Part shown: positions 8,650 to 17,156 of the stretch, piece after piece
Position numbering within the stretch: position 1 is the stretch's first letter
Layout of the letters: every line of letters begins with the position of its first letter
Origin: Gammaproteobacteria bacterium
GTDB taxonomy: Bacteria > Pseudomonadota > Gammaproteobacteria > UBA6429 > Thiohalophilaceae
DNA length: 64,000 nt
NCBI GenBank assembly: GCA_029880855.1
Contig: JAOUNS010000003.1
Span: 124,001-188,000, forward strand
Direction: 5' to 3'
Position numbers and translations under genes: made by a program
Notes under the pieces: model-generated
The model's input: only the letters and a program-made list of their open reading frames with translations
The model's database searches: none
What the model was told of the DNA's origin: nothing

Positions 8650-8726
8650 TGGCGCGCCCGGAAGGATTCGAACCTCCGACCGCCTGGTTCGTAGCCAGGT
8701 ACTCTATCCAGCTGAGCTACGGGCGC
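8650..8726 (-). tRNA. tRNA-Arg(ACG)
   Basis: 77 nt with a complete cloverleaf. Acceptor GCGCCCG pairs with CGGGCGC, the D-arm has AGCTCAGCTGGAT, the anticodon stem-loop is CCTGG-CTACGAA-CCAGG (anticodon ACG, read as ICG after deamination), and the T-arm has GGTTCGAATCC. The discriminator is G and the CCA is encoded. It decodes CGN arginine codons. The normal tRNA is intact; a partial copy of its 3' end lies 184 nt downstream. Confidence 0.97.
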
Positions 8727-8810
8727 GTGATCAGTTTTCCAGCCATTTGGTTGGGAGGCGGAACTATACGGATTGGCCGTGATTATTTCAAGTTTTCCGC
8801 GCAAAAAATC

Positions 8811-8936
8811 TGGCGGAAAAAGAGGGATTAACCGGCTTTCGCCTCGCCCTCCGGGCCATCGCCGCGTTCGCGCCGATGTTCACCTTCGCTCCGCTCAGGT
8901 GTCGAACCATCTGATCTAACATCGAGGGTTCGAATG
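8811..8936 (-). repeat. tRNA-tail repeat element R2 (tailored to tRNA-Ser)
   Basis: On the minus strand, 53 nt after the tRNA-Ser gene, the unit starts with a perfect 16-base inverted copy of the tRNA-Ser T-arm (8920-8935, against 9005-9020 in the tRNA). It ends with a near-perfect direct copy of its 3' tail (8811-8829 against 8989-9007, 17 of 19 identical, CCA included). The core is homologous to that of R1. So the architecture is the same and the tRNA-derived ends differ. No open frame crosses the element. Confidence 0.8.
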
Positions 8937-8988
8937 TTCTTTGTTTGGTCTTTATGTAAATCCGCCGTCTGGTGCACTTACTTAAAGA

Positions 8989-9082
8989 TGGCGGAGAGAG
9001 AGGGATTCGAACCCTCGATGGAGCTATTAACCCCATACTCCCTTAGCAGGGGAGCGCCTTCAGCCAACTCGGCCATCTCTCC
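8989..9082 (-). tRNA. tRNA-Ser(GCT)
   Basis: 94 nt, type II tRNA with a long variable arm. Acceptor GGAGAGA pairs with TCTCTCC, the anticodon stem-loop is CTCCC-CTGCTAA-GGGAG (anticodon GCT, for AGY codons), the variable arm lies around TGGGGTTAATAGCTCCA, and the T-arm is GAGGGTTCGAATCCCTC. Discriminator G and CCA are encoded. Its place downstream of csrA is the usual gammaproteobacterial arrangement. Confidence 0.97.
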
Positions 9083-9148
9083 TTGGAAAGTTGCAAGGAT
9101 ACTAGGGCCGCTGACCAAGGTAAAGGGGTATCAGCATAGAAAAGCAAA

Positions 9149-9340
9149 TTAAGACTGTGCTTCCTTGGCTTCTTTTTGCTCATTCTTGATGCGTTCGTAA
9201 ATCTCTTCGCGGTGAACAGAGATTTCCTTGGGAGCATTGACTCCGATGCGCACCTGGTTGCCTTTCACACCCAGCACTGTGACTGACACATCGTCACCAA
9301 TCATGAGCGTTTCACCTACACGTCGCGTTAAAATTAACAT
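9149..9340 (-). CDS. csrA: Carbon storage regulator CsrA
   Basis: 63 residues from the ATG at 9340 ([18 protein letters not shown]); a longer frame to 9370 adds ten residues that no CsrA has, and GGGAG precedes the chosen ATG. CsrA is a dimeric RNA-binding protein that blocks or stabilises mRNAs at GGA motifs, controlling carbon storage, motility and biofilm genes. Conserved RNA-contact residues are visible (LTRR near the N-terminus, and [19 protein letters not shown]). The neighbours alaS, lysC and tRNA-Ser match the usual order. Length is normal. Confidence 0.97.
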   Translation of the reverse strand: MLILTRRVGETLMIGDDVSVTVLGVKGNQVRIGVNAPKEISVHREEIYERIKNEQKEAKEAQS

Positions 9341-9488
9341 AACTTTTCTACTCCCGGACAATCTTTCCAAGTGTTACTACTACAACTTAAGCATCCTGCA
9401 AATTAGGTACGCTCCTTCGTGGTATCGACCAACATAACCCAAACTTTAGTGCCTGTATAAACTTGACAAACACTGTAACATTTGGTTA

Positions 9489-10715
9489 TCAGGCAGCGGA
9501 TGCTTGCTCCAATTTGAATGCATCATGCAAGGTGCGGACACCCAGCTCCAGGTACTTTTCATCAACAACCACGGATATTTTAATCTCTGATGTCGAGATC
9601 ATCTGGATGTTGATGTTTTCCCTGGCCAGCGCTTCAAACATAGTGCTGGCAACACCGGCATGTGAGCGCATACCTACGCCGACCACCGATATTTTGACAA
9701 TGGATTTGTCACCTTTTACTTCACGCGCACCCAGTTCTTTGGCGGTTTTTTCCAATACTGTGCGTGCTTTTTCATAATCGTTACGATGCACGGTGAAGGT
9801 AAAGTCAGTCGTCGCATCTTGTGCAACGTTCTGAATAATCATATCTACTTCGATATTGGCCTGTCCAATCGGACCAAGGATGTTGAATGCAACACCAGGC
9901 TGATCGGGAACACCGAGGATCGTCAGCTTTGCCTCGTCGCGGTTAAATGCGATGCCGGATATAACCGGTTGTTCCATATTCTCATCCTCGTAAGTAATCA
10001 AGGTTCCGCCCCCTGGTTCAAAGGAGGAGAGGACCCTTAACGGTACATTATATTTGCCTGCAAATTCTACTGATCGAATTTGTAATACTTTCGATCCCAG
10101 ACTCGCCATTTCCAGCATTTCCTCGAACGTAATCCGATCCAGGCGTCTGGCATTGGAGACGACACGGGGATCAGTGGTATAAACCCCGTCAACATCGGTA
10201 TATATCTGGCATTCATCGGCTTTCAGGGCTGCTGCCAGGGCAACCGCCGTGGTATCTGACCCGCCACGACCCAAGGTGGTTATATTGCCATGTTCGTCCC
10301 GACCTTGGAAGCCGGCAACGACCACGACACGACCTTTTTTCAGATCTTCCCGGATGCGGGATTCGTCGATATCAAGAATTCTGGCCTTGGTATGGGCACT
10401 ATCTGTCAGGATATGGACCTGGGACCCGGTGTAGGAGCGAGCCGGGCACCCCCGCCGATTCAGCGCCATACTCAGCAGGGCGATGGTGACCTGCTCACCG
10501 GTAGAAACCAGTACATCATACTCTCTTGGTTCAGGTTGTTCGCTGATTTGCTTGGCAAGATCGATCAGACGGTTGGTTTCGCCGCTCATTGCAGACACCA
10601 CCACCACAATCTGATTCCCGGCATCATGGGCGGCCTGGACCATTTCTGCGACATTTTCGATCCGCTTGATGTCGCCGACCGAGGTTCCGCCGTATTTTTG
10701 TACAATCAGAGCCAT
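9489..10715 (-). CDS. lysC: Aspartate kinase
   Basis: 408 residues. Phosphorylates aspartate, the first step to lysine, threonine, methionine and diaminopimelate. Visible are the kinase signature VQKYGGTSVGDIKRIE at the N-terminus, GRGGSDTTAVALAAALKADEC, VDGVYTTDPR, and two C-terminal ACT domains from about residue 265 (GVPDQPGVAFNILGPI and SVVGVGMRSHAGVASTMFEAL), which bind lysine/threonine for feedback control. The size fits the monofunctional kinase also found between alaS and csrA in Pseudomonas. The gene lies 67 nt after alaS on the same strand and is likely co-transcribed. Confidence 0.97.
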   Translation of the reverse strand: MALIVQKYGGTSVGDIKRIENVAEMVQAAHDAGNQIVVVVSAMSGETNRLIDLAKQISEQPEPREYDVLVSTGEQVTIALLSMALNRRGCPARSYTGSQVHILTDSAHTKARILDIDESRIREDLKKGRVVVVAGFQGRDEHGNITTLGRGGSDTTAVALAAALKADECQIYTDVDGVYTTDPRVVSNARRLDRITFEEMLEMASLGSKVLQIRSVEFAGKYNVPLRVLSSFEPGGGTLITYEDENMEQPVISGIAFNRDEAKLTILGVPDQPGVAFNILGPIGQANIEVDMIIQNVAQDATTDFTFTVHRNDYEKARTVLEKTAKELGAREVKGDKSIVKISVVGVGMRSHAGVASTMFEALARENINIQMISTSEIKISVVVDEKYLELGVRTLHDAFKLEQASAA

Positions 10716-10782
10716 AAATTCCGTGCTTTGGTTAAAGGGCGCAAATTAAACACTAGTTAGATGAAGAAAGAAAGGGGTTCGA

Positions 10783-13410
10783 TCAGGAAGTTAGAATGTT
10801 TCTAACCCAATCTGACACAGAGGCCAGTGCGGTATCGAGATTTTCCGGCTGATTACCACCTGCCTGGGCCATGTCGGGCCGTCCGCCGCCCTTCCCGCCG
10901 ACCTGTTGGGCAACCATGTTGACCAGCTCGCCGGCCTTGATGCGATCTGTACGATCTTTGCTCACTCCGACCACCAGACTGACTTTATCTTCAGCAACCG
11001 TCGCCAACACCACCACCGCCGTGCCCAGTTTGTCTTTGAGCTTGTCCATGGTGGTCCGCAAGCTCTTGGGATCAACCCCATCCAGCCGTGCCGCCAATAC
11101 GTTGGTGCCGTTGATATCCTGAGCCTGACCGGCCAGATCACTGCCTTGGGCACCGGCCAGTTTGGCCTTCAATTGCTCCAGCTCTTTTTCCAGCTGACGG
11201 TTGCGATCCAGCATTTGGCGGACACGATCCTGTGCGCTTTCCCGTGAGCCCTTGAGCATACCGGCGATTTGCTGGAGTTGGCTTTCACCACTCTCCACCC
11301 AGGCTTCAGCCTGTTTGGCGGTTACGCCTTCAATACGCCGGACTCCGGCGGCGATGCCGGTCTCGGAGGTAATCTTGAAACAACCGATGTCACCCGTCCG
11401 CTTTACGTGGGTGCCACCGCATAATTCGATGGAGAAATCCCCCATGCCCAGCACACGTACTTCATCACCGTACTTTTCGCCAAACAGGGCCATGGCTCCG
11501 CTCTTGATGGCCTCTTTGTGAGACATCAGACGGGTTGATACTTCATGGTTGAGACGTATATGTTCGTTGACCAGAGCTTCGATTTGCTTGAGCTGTTCCG
11601 CTGTCACGGCTTCAAAATGGGCGAAGTCAAAACGCAGGCGTTCAGCATCGACCATGGAGCCTTTTTGACCGACATGCTCGCCCAATACCTTGCGCAAGGC
11701 GGCATGCAGCAGGTGGGTGGCGGAATGGTTGCAGGCGGTGGCCTGGCGCAGGTCGGCATCGACTTCGGCCCGGACTTCGATCTGATCGACCAGATCGCCC
11801 TCGGTGACTTCACCGAAGTGGAGAAAAGCGGCGCCCTGTTTCTGGGTATCCAGCACCCGGAAGCGGACAGCGCCGGCACTGATAACACCGAGGTCCCCCA
11901 CCTGACCACCGGATTCGGCATAGAAGGGGGTGCGATCCAGCACCACCAGCCCCTGTTCGCCTGTGGTCAATTTCTTCACGGGTTTGCCATCCTTATATAT
12001 AGCAATCACGTTGCCCGGGTCGGCCAGGTGTGCGTAACCGGTAAACTCGGTCTCACTGTTGATATTCAGGGCCTGGTTATAATCGACAGCGAATTTTTTC
12101 ACTGCCTTGCCAGATTCTTTTTGCACCTGCATGGCGGCTTCATAGCCGGCCATATCAATGTCCAGCTTGCGCTCACGGGCAATATCCGCCGTCAGGTCAA
12201 CCGGAAATCCGTAGGTATCATAGAGTTTGAAGACAGTCTGACCGGGGATGGTCTTGTCCTTCAGGTTGGCGATCACCTCTTCCAGCAGGGCCATCCCCTG
12301 CTCGATGGTTTTGGCGAATTGCTCTTCTTCCTGCTTCAGCACTTTTTCCACGGTAGCCTGTTGTTTCTGCAATTCGGGATAGGCATCCCCCATCTCCTTG
12401 ACCAACGCAGCAACCAGCTTGTGGAAAAAGGCTTTCTTCATGCCCAGCTTGTGGCCATGACGAATGGCGCGACGGATGATCCGTCGCAACACATAACCGC
12501 GTCCTTCGTTGGCGGGAATGACGCCATCGACGATCAGGAAGCTGCAGGAACGAATGTGGTCGGCAATCACTTTCAGTGAATTATTGCCCTTGTCCTTGCA
12601 GCCGGTAACTTTCGCCGCCGCGTCGATCAGGTGAACGAACAGGTCGATGTCATAGTTACTGTGGCCACCCTGCATAATGGCCGCCAGACGCTCCAGCCCC
12701 ATGCCGGTATCCACCGAAGGTTTGGGCAAGGGGGCCATGTTACCTTCCTTGTCCCGGTTGAATTGCATAAAGACCAGGTTCCAGATCTCGATATAACGGT
12801 CACCGTCTTCATCCGGTGTACCGGGGGGACCGCCGAAGATGCCTTCGCCGTGATCATAGAAAATTTCTGTACACGGTCCGCAGGGACCGGTATCACCCAT
12901 GGACCAGAAGTTATCGCTTTCGTATTGTTTTCCGCCGGGTTTGTCACCGATGCGTGAGAAGCGATTGGGATCGACGCCCACCTCTTTCAGCCAGATATCA
13001 GCGGCTTCATCATCATCCTGATAGACCGTCACCCAAAGACGCTCGGGGGGCAGTTTCAGGACATTGGTCAGAAAGTCCCAGGCAAAATGGATGGCGTCTT
13101 TCTTGAAATAGTCTCCGAAGCTGAAGTTGCCCAGCATTTCAAAAAAGGTATGGTGACGGGCGGTGTAGCCGACATTTTCCAGGTCGTTATGCTTGCCGCC
13201 GGCGCGCACACAACGCTGGGAACTGGCGGCCCGGTGGTAACTGCGTTTGTCCTGTCCGAGGAAAACATCCTTGAACTGCACCATCCCGGCATTGGTGAAT
13301 AACAGGGTCGGATCATTACCCGGTATCAATGGACTGGAGGGAACGATTTCATGTCCCTGTTTTTTAAAATATTCCAGGAAGGCGTTTCTTAATTCAGCGC
13401 TGGTTTTCAT
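10783..13410 (-). CDS. alaS: Alanyl-tRNA synthetase
   Basis: 875 residues from the ATG at 13410 ([20 protein letters not shown]); the longer frame to 13488 adds 26 residues absent from the family. Charges tRNA-Ala. Class II catalytic motifs are present ([33 protein letters not shown]). So is the editing domain with zinc-binding [11 protein letters not shown] and the [15 protein letters not shown] cysteine/histidine motif, and a C-terminal C-Ala region with a DHHA1-like glycine-rich end ([15 protein letters not shown]). Length is normal. It lies between recX and lysC. Confidence 0.98.
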   Translation of the reverse strand: MKTSAELRNAFLEYFKKQGHEIVPSSPLIPGNDPTLLFTNAGMVQFKDVFLGQDKRSYHRAASSQRCVRAGGKHNDLENVGYTARHHTFFEMLGNFSFGDYFKKDAIHFAWDFLTNVLKLPPERLWVTVYQDDDEAADIWLKEVGVDPNRFSRIGDKPGGKQYESDNFWSMGDTGPCGPCTEIFYDHGEGIFGGPPGTPDEDGDRYIEIWNLVFMQFNRDKEGNMAPLPKPSVDTGMGLERLAAIMQGGHSNYDIDLFVHLIDAAAKVTGCKDKGNNSLKVIADHIRSCSFLIVDGVIPANEGRGYVLRRIIRRAIRHGHKLGMKKAFFHKLVAALVKEMGDAYPELQKQQATVEKVLKQEEEQFAKTIEQGMALLEEVIANLKDKTIPGQTVFKLYDTYGFPVDLTADIARERKLDIDMAGYEAAMQVQKESGKAVKKFAVDYNQALNINSETEFTGYAHLADPGNVIAIYKDGKPVKKLTTGEQGLVVLDRTPFYAESGGQVGDLGVISAGAVRFRVLDTQKQGAAFLHFGEVTEGDLVDQIEVRAEVDADLRQATACNHSATHLLHAALRKVLGEHVGQKGSMVDAERLRFDFAHFEAVTAEQLKQIEALVNEHIRLNHEVSTRLMSHKEAIKSGAMALFGEKYGDEVRVLGMGDFSIELCGGTHVKRTGDIGCFKITSETGIAAGVRRIEGVTAKQAEAWVESGESQLQQIAGMLKGSRESAQDRVRQMLDRNRQLEKELEQLKAKLAGAQGSDLAGQAQDINGTNVLAARLDGVDPKSLRTTMDKLKDKLGTAVVVLATVAEDKVSLVVGVSKDRTDRIKAGELVNMVAQQVGGKGGGRPDMAQAGGNQPENLDTALASVSDWVRNILTS

Positions 13411-13484
13411 CTTTCGACAAACTTTTCCGTTCTTGATTGTGCGTGAAACCGGCAAGTGTACCCGATTCTCATGCCGTGCTTCGA

Positions 13485-13931
13485 TCAAATTTCAAATTCT
13501 TCTTCACCCACGGCATGCCGGATCTGCGCCATGGTAAAACCACGATATTGCAAAAACCGCATCTGCCGGGCCCGTTCCTGAAAATCCGTCGGCAGTTGCC
13601 GACCGAATTTTTTTTCCCGCACCTGTCGGGCGGAACGAAACCAGACTTCATCCCGTTCATCCAGGCAGGCATCAATCAGTTCTGTATTGATGCCCCGTTG
13701 TTGCAGCTCCTGATTGATCCGCTGTGGTCCGGAACCCCGTTGCAGACGTGAAGAGACGAACGCTTCAGCAAAGCGTTCGTCACTCAACAATCCTTCTCGG
13801 GAAAGCGCCTGCAAGGCAGGCGCGATTTCAGACCTGTCGTACCCTTTCGCGACCAGTTTATCCGTCAATTCCCGGCTGCTGTGTTCACGCCGGGCCAACA
13901 GGTCCAGTGCCGAACTGCGTACCTCTTTCAC
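13485..13931 (-). CDS. recX: Regulatory protein RecX
   Basis: 148 residues. RecX binds RecA filaments and limits recombinase activity. The sequence shows three helical repeats of the family: [53 protein letters not shown] and [20 protein letters not shown]. It lies 8 nt after recA on the same strand, so the two are surely co-transcribed, as in most proteobacteria. Its last codons are 75 nt before alaS. Confidence 0.96.
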   Translation of the reverse strand: MKEVRSSALDLLARREHSSRELTDKLVAKGYDRSEIAPALQALSREGLLSDERFAEAFVSSRLQRGSGPQRINQELQQRGINTELIDACLDERDEVWFRSARQVREKKFGRQLPTDFQERARQMRFLQYRGFTMAQIRHAVGEEEFEI

Positions 13932-13939
13932 TGTGCCGA

Positions 13940-14995
13940 TCAGGCCTCGACCTCAGCCTCCTCATCATGCTCGACCACAGTATCGCCGCTTGCCGCCTTA
14001 ACCTGATCCGGCAACATAGCGGCGCGGATGCGAGCTTCGATATCGTCCGATATGGCCGGGTTATCTTTCAGGAAGTTGCGAACGTTGTCCTTGCCCTGGC
14101 CGATACGGTCGCCGTTATAGCTGTACCAGGCCCCGGCCTTGTCGATGATATCCAGTTTCACACCCAGGTCGATGATCTCGCCCTGACGAGATATCCCTTC
14201 GCCATAGAGGATATCAAATTCGGCCTGTTTGAAGGGCGGCGCCACCTTGTTCTTCACTACCTTGACGCGGGTTTCGTTACCCACCACTTCGTCACCCTTC
14301 TTGATAGCACCGGTCCGACGGATATCCAGACGCACAGAGGCATAGAATTTCAGTGCATTACCACCGGTTGTGGTCTCCGGGTTGCCGAACATCACACCGA
14401 TCTTCATCCGGATCTGGTTGATGAAGATCACCAGCGTATTGGAGCGCTTGATATTACCGGTCAGTTTACGCAGGGCCTGGGACATCAAACGGGCCTGCAA
14501 GCCCATGTGTGAATCGCCCATGTCACCCTCGATTTCCGCCTTGGGGGTCAGGGCCGCGACCGAGTCCACCACCACGACATCCACAGCACCGGAACGTACC
14601 AGCATATCGGTGATCTCCAGTGCCTGTTCACCGGTATCCGGCTGGGATACCAGCAACTCATCCACATTGACGCCCAGCTTTTCAGCGTAGAGGGGATCAA
14701 GCGCATGCTCGGCATCCACGAAAGCGGCGGTGCCGCCTTTTTTCTGGCATTCTGCAATTACCTGCAATGTGAGGGTCGTCTTGCCTGACGATTCCGGTCC
14801 GTAGATTTCCACCACACGACCTTTTGGCAAACCGCCGATTCCCAGCGCGACATCCAGCCCGAGCGAGCCGGTAGAAACAGCCTCGATGTCACGAATGGCT
14901 TTACCGTCACCCATGCGCATCACAGAACCTTTGCCAAATTGTTTTTCGATCTGGCTCAGTGCTGCACCGAGCGCCTTTTTCTTGTTTTCATCCAT
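13940..14995 (-). CDS. recA: Recombinase RecA
   Basis: 351 residues from the ATG at 14995 ([20 protein letters not shown]). Forms filaments on single-stranded DNA for homologous recombination and LexA self-cleavage. Walker [10 protein letters not shown], the MAW-type region, loop L1/L2 sequences ([20 protein letters not shown] and [22 protein letters not shown]) and an acidic C-tail ([10 protein letters not shown]) are all present. No CTGT-N8-ACAG LexA box is visible in the 138 nt before the start, which is unusual for a gammaproteobacterial recA; transcription may also come through thpR. Confidence 0.99.
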   Translation of the reverse strand: MDENKKKALGAALSQIEKQFGKGSVMRMGDGKAIRDIEAVSTGSLGLDVALGIGGLPKGRVVEIYGPESSGKTTLTLQVIAECQKKGGTAAFVDAEHALDPLYAEKLGVNVDELLVSQPDTGEQALEITDMLVRSGAVDVVVVDSVAALTPKAEIEGDMGDSHMGLQARLMSQALRKLTGNIKRSNTLVIFINQIRMKIGVMFGNPETTTGGNALKFYASVRLDIRRTGAIKKGDEVVGNETRVKVVKNKVAPPFKQAEFDILYGEGISRQGEIIDLGVKLDIIDKAGAWYSYNGDRIGQGKDNVRNFLKDNPAISDDIEARIRAAMLPDQVKAASGDTVVEHDEEAEVEA

Positions 14996-15133
14996 AATCA
15001 TTAACCTCTCAAAAGTCTCCCCAGACCCTTCCCTGAACCAGGCAAAAAAATTCATGGCCCACTTCGATAGTCGCCCATTATTCCACGAATCCGCGACTTG
15101 GCCTAGAGCGAATCAGACATCCGGTTATTGTGG

Positions 15134-15661
15134 TTATCGCGCCGGCGGCCAACGCCGCAGAATTTTATATTCCGCACCCGCGGCTGAAAGTCGGGACTGC
15201 ACCAGGACAAATTCGTTGATCAGCATGGTAATCGGCTCGATCATCCCCGTTGTTGGACCGTGACGGGCCTTGCGACACAGGGTGAGATGGGGGTGATAGG
15301 GGCGGGTTTCCGGTTGGCAGCCGCAATCCTTCAGTGCACGGGAAAGATCCCCATGCAACTGAATCAGGGCCGCCGGGGTGGTTTCCGGCGCAATCCAGAC
15401 CACTCCGGGTCGGCGCCAAAAACCCGTTTGCGACAAGTTGAGTGTAAATTCCCGGCTGCTGATCCTGTCCGCCGCCTGTTGCACACAAACAGCCTTCGTT
15501 GCCTCTACATCACCGATGAAGGCAAGGGTGATGTGCAGATTTGCAGGGGGAATGCGGCGGCAACGGGGGAGACAGGCGGCCATGCGTTCAGTAATCAGTT
15601 CGGCCACGGCAGGCGCAGGCCAGAGGGCAAAAAACAGTCTTTGTGACTCAGCAACCGTCAA
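15134..15661 (-). CDS. thpR: RNA 2',3'-cyclic phosphodiesterase (2'-5' RNA ligase family)
   Basis: 175 residues if started at a TTG at 15661, which overlaps the end of pncC by 14 nt. The open frame continues to an ATG at 15829, but those extra residues lie inside pncC and do not resemble the family, whose members usually begin near 'RLFFAL'. Two catalytic HxTx motifs are present: HITLAFIG and HLTLCRKAR. The enzyme opens 2',3'-cyclic phosphates on RNA; its cellular role is unclear. It sits between pncC and recA on the same strand. The start codon is the uncertain point. Confidence 0.9.
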   Translation of the reverse strand: MTVAESQRLFFALWPAPAVAELITERMAACLPRCRRIPPANLHITLAFIGDVEATKAVCVQQAADRISSREFTLNLSQTGFWRRPGVVWIAPETTPAALIQLHGDLSRALKDCGCQPETRPYHPHLTLCRKARHGPTTGMIEPITMLINEFVLVQSRLSAAGAEYKILRRWPPAR

Positions 15662-16154
15662 GACGGTCCCGTACCCCGTGCAGTGCCCGCAATACGGCCT
15701 GACGGCGAATTGATTCCCGATCACCTTCAAAAATGTGATCAACACTGCCGACCGGTTGCCCGCCACCGGCCCAGGCAAACCAGACCAGGCCGACCGGCTT
15801 GTAGGGCGTGCCCCCGCCCGGTCCGGCAATCCCGGTAATCGCCAGACTCACGGAAGCCCGGCTGTTGTTTAACACCCCCTCCGCCATGGCCCGAGCCGTT
15901 GCCTCGCTGACCGCCCCGTTGGCATCAATGATTTCCGGGTCAACGCCCAGCATCTCCTGCTTGGCCTCGTTGGAATAGGTGACAAAGCCCCGGTCAAACC
16001 AGGCGGAACTGCCCGGGATATCGGTCAGGATCTTGGCCACCCAGCCGCCGGTACAAGACTCGGCAGTGGCGATCACGAACTCGCGTTGCTGCAGGCAGCG
16101 ACCCAGTTCGGCGGCCAGACTTTGCAGATCATCATCTGAAGAAAATAGGGACAT
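15648..16154 (-). CDS. pncC: Nicotinamide-nucleotide amidohydrolase (CinA C-terminal family)
   Basis: 168 residues. Converts NMN to nicotinate mononucleotide in pyridine nucleotide salvage. The family signatures are clear: VIATAESCTGGWVAKILTDIPGSS, VTYSNEAKQEMLGV, GAVSEATARAMAEG and ITGIAGPGGGTPYKPVGLVW. It is the short stand-alone form without the MoaB-like CinA N-domain. First gene of a probable pncC-thpR-recA-recX-alaS run; the same pncC-recA neighbourhood occurs in enterics. Confidence 0.96.
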   Translation of the reverse strand: MSLFSSDDDLQSLAAELGRCLQQREFVIATAESCTGGWVAKILTDIPGSSAWFDRGFVTYSNEAKQEMLGVDPEIIDANGAVSEATARAMAEGVLNNSRASVSLAITGIAGPGGGTPYKPVGLVWFAWAGGGQPVGSVDHIFEGDRESIRRQAVLRALHGVRDRLDGC

Positions 16155-16242
16155 AATGGCAAACCGGGTTGGTATAGACTAAAAATATACTTCGAGACTC
16201 GTCTGAACAAGCCTGCTGTACAGGGAAACATCAAATAACCCC

Positions 16243-16554
16243 ATGGAAATACGTGGTCCTTCCTATAATCCACTGACACCGGTCGGCTACCCGCCGGCGC
16301 GCCCGCATCCCCAACAAACCAATGATCAGGCCCATCAGTCCGGCCGGCAGCCAAACGACACACCGCGCCCGGTACGCAGCTTACAGGCCGCACAATACCA
16401 GGCCAATGAGGCGGATACTGAACGAAATCGGCCGCGTTTTACCAATCGGGATGTTTCACTTTCGCATCAGGCCCGCCAGGCATTGCATAACTATGAATCG
16501 ACCGATTTGGCCGATGGACCGGAGTTATTAAACCGGGTGGATGTGTATGTGTAG
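16243..16554 (+). CDS. Small proline-rich hypothetical protein
   Basis: 103 residues, no family recognised. The N-terminal half is rich in Pro, Gln and Asn (PLTPVGYPPARPHPQQT); the C-terminal half is a predicted amphipathic helix (LSHQARQALHNYESTDLADG) ending in LLNRVDVYV. No signal peptide or membrane segment. It lies alone on the plus strand between pncC and a convergent PilZ gene. Coding character is plausible because the C-terminal pattern looks like a conserved short cytoplasmic protein, but the ribosome site is weak. Possibly linked to the adjacent PilZ gene; that is only position. Confidence 0.65.
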   Translation: MEIRGPSYNPLTPVGYPPARPHPQQTNDQAHQSGRQPNDTPRPVRSLQAAQYQANEADTERNRPRFTNRDVSLSHQARQALHNYESTDLADGPELLNRVDVYV

Positions 16555-16590
16555 GAAGGTCAGCACAGAACCGGCAAATCCGGCGACGAC

Positions 16591-16893
16591 CTAATCAATG
16601 ACTTGCTGTATCACCGCGCCGATTTCATAGCCGGTGGCATGGCGTTGTTTGGCCATCCGCACGACCCGCACTTCGGCGTGTAACGGTTGGGTGAGATCGT
16701 TTTGGGGCGCGACTTTCACCTCCAGCACGGTTTCCGGTGGAATACCGAATTCCGAGATAAACATCATGCCCCTGCCGCTCAGGTTCTTGACCCGGCCCAC
16801 ATAATTTTCATTGCTGTCGACTTCCCTGTAATGGATCTCGCAATCCACCTCAACGCGGATAAAATCGCGTTTTTCATCATAATCACGTGGCAT
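16591..16893 (-). CDS. PilZ domain c-di-GMP-binding protein
   Basis: 100 residues forming a single PilZ domain. The c-di-GMP motif RxxxR is seen as KRDFIRVEVDCEIHY near the N-terminus, and the second motif (D/N)xSxxG as VKNLSGRGMMF. Stand-alone PilZ proteins bind cyclic di-GMP and relay it to motility, pili or polysaccharide machinery. The window also holds a second PilZ gene (45230) and a diguanylate cyclase (47168). It is convergent with the small gene at 16243. Target unknown. Confidence 0.9.
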   Translation of the reverse strand: MPRDYDEKRDFIRVEVDCEIHYREVDSNENYVGRVKNLSGRGMMFISEFGIPPETVLEVKVAPQNDLTQPLHAEVRVVRMAKQRHATGYEIGAVIQQVID

Positions 16894-17156
16894 TACTCTC
16901 TCCGATGCACAAATTCACTGGTTGGACTGGCAGAGTTAAACCGGGAGTATACCGAATACCGACAAGCCACTTCCCCCAAATTCTTGTTTGGATGATGAGC
17001 AGATGGTCTTTTACTTGGTTGAATAACAACCCGGACTCTGTGGTCCTTGCTACCTGATATTACAACCATAGCTGAAGAATCGTCTGCCGGCCAAGAACCG
17101 GTTCACCTTATCCCCGGACTGGTCAGGGTGACCGGAATTTCGTTACACTCCGGCAG

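Noticed and set aside
9489-13410. lysC between alaS and csrA as an unusual insertion
   Set aside because: The same order is standard in Pseudomonas and many gammaproteobacteria.
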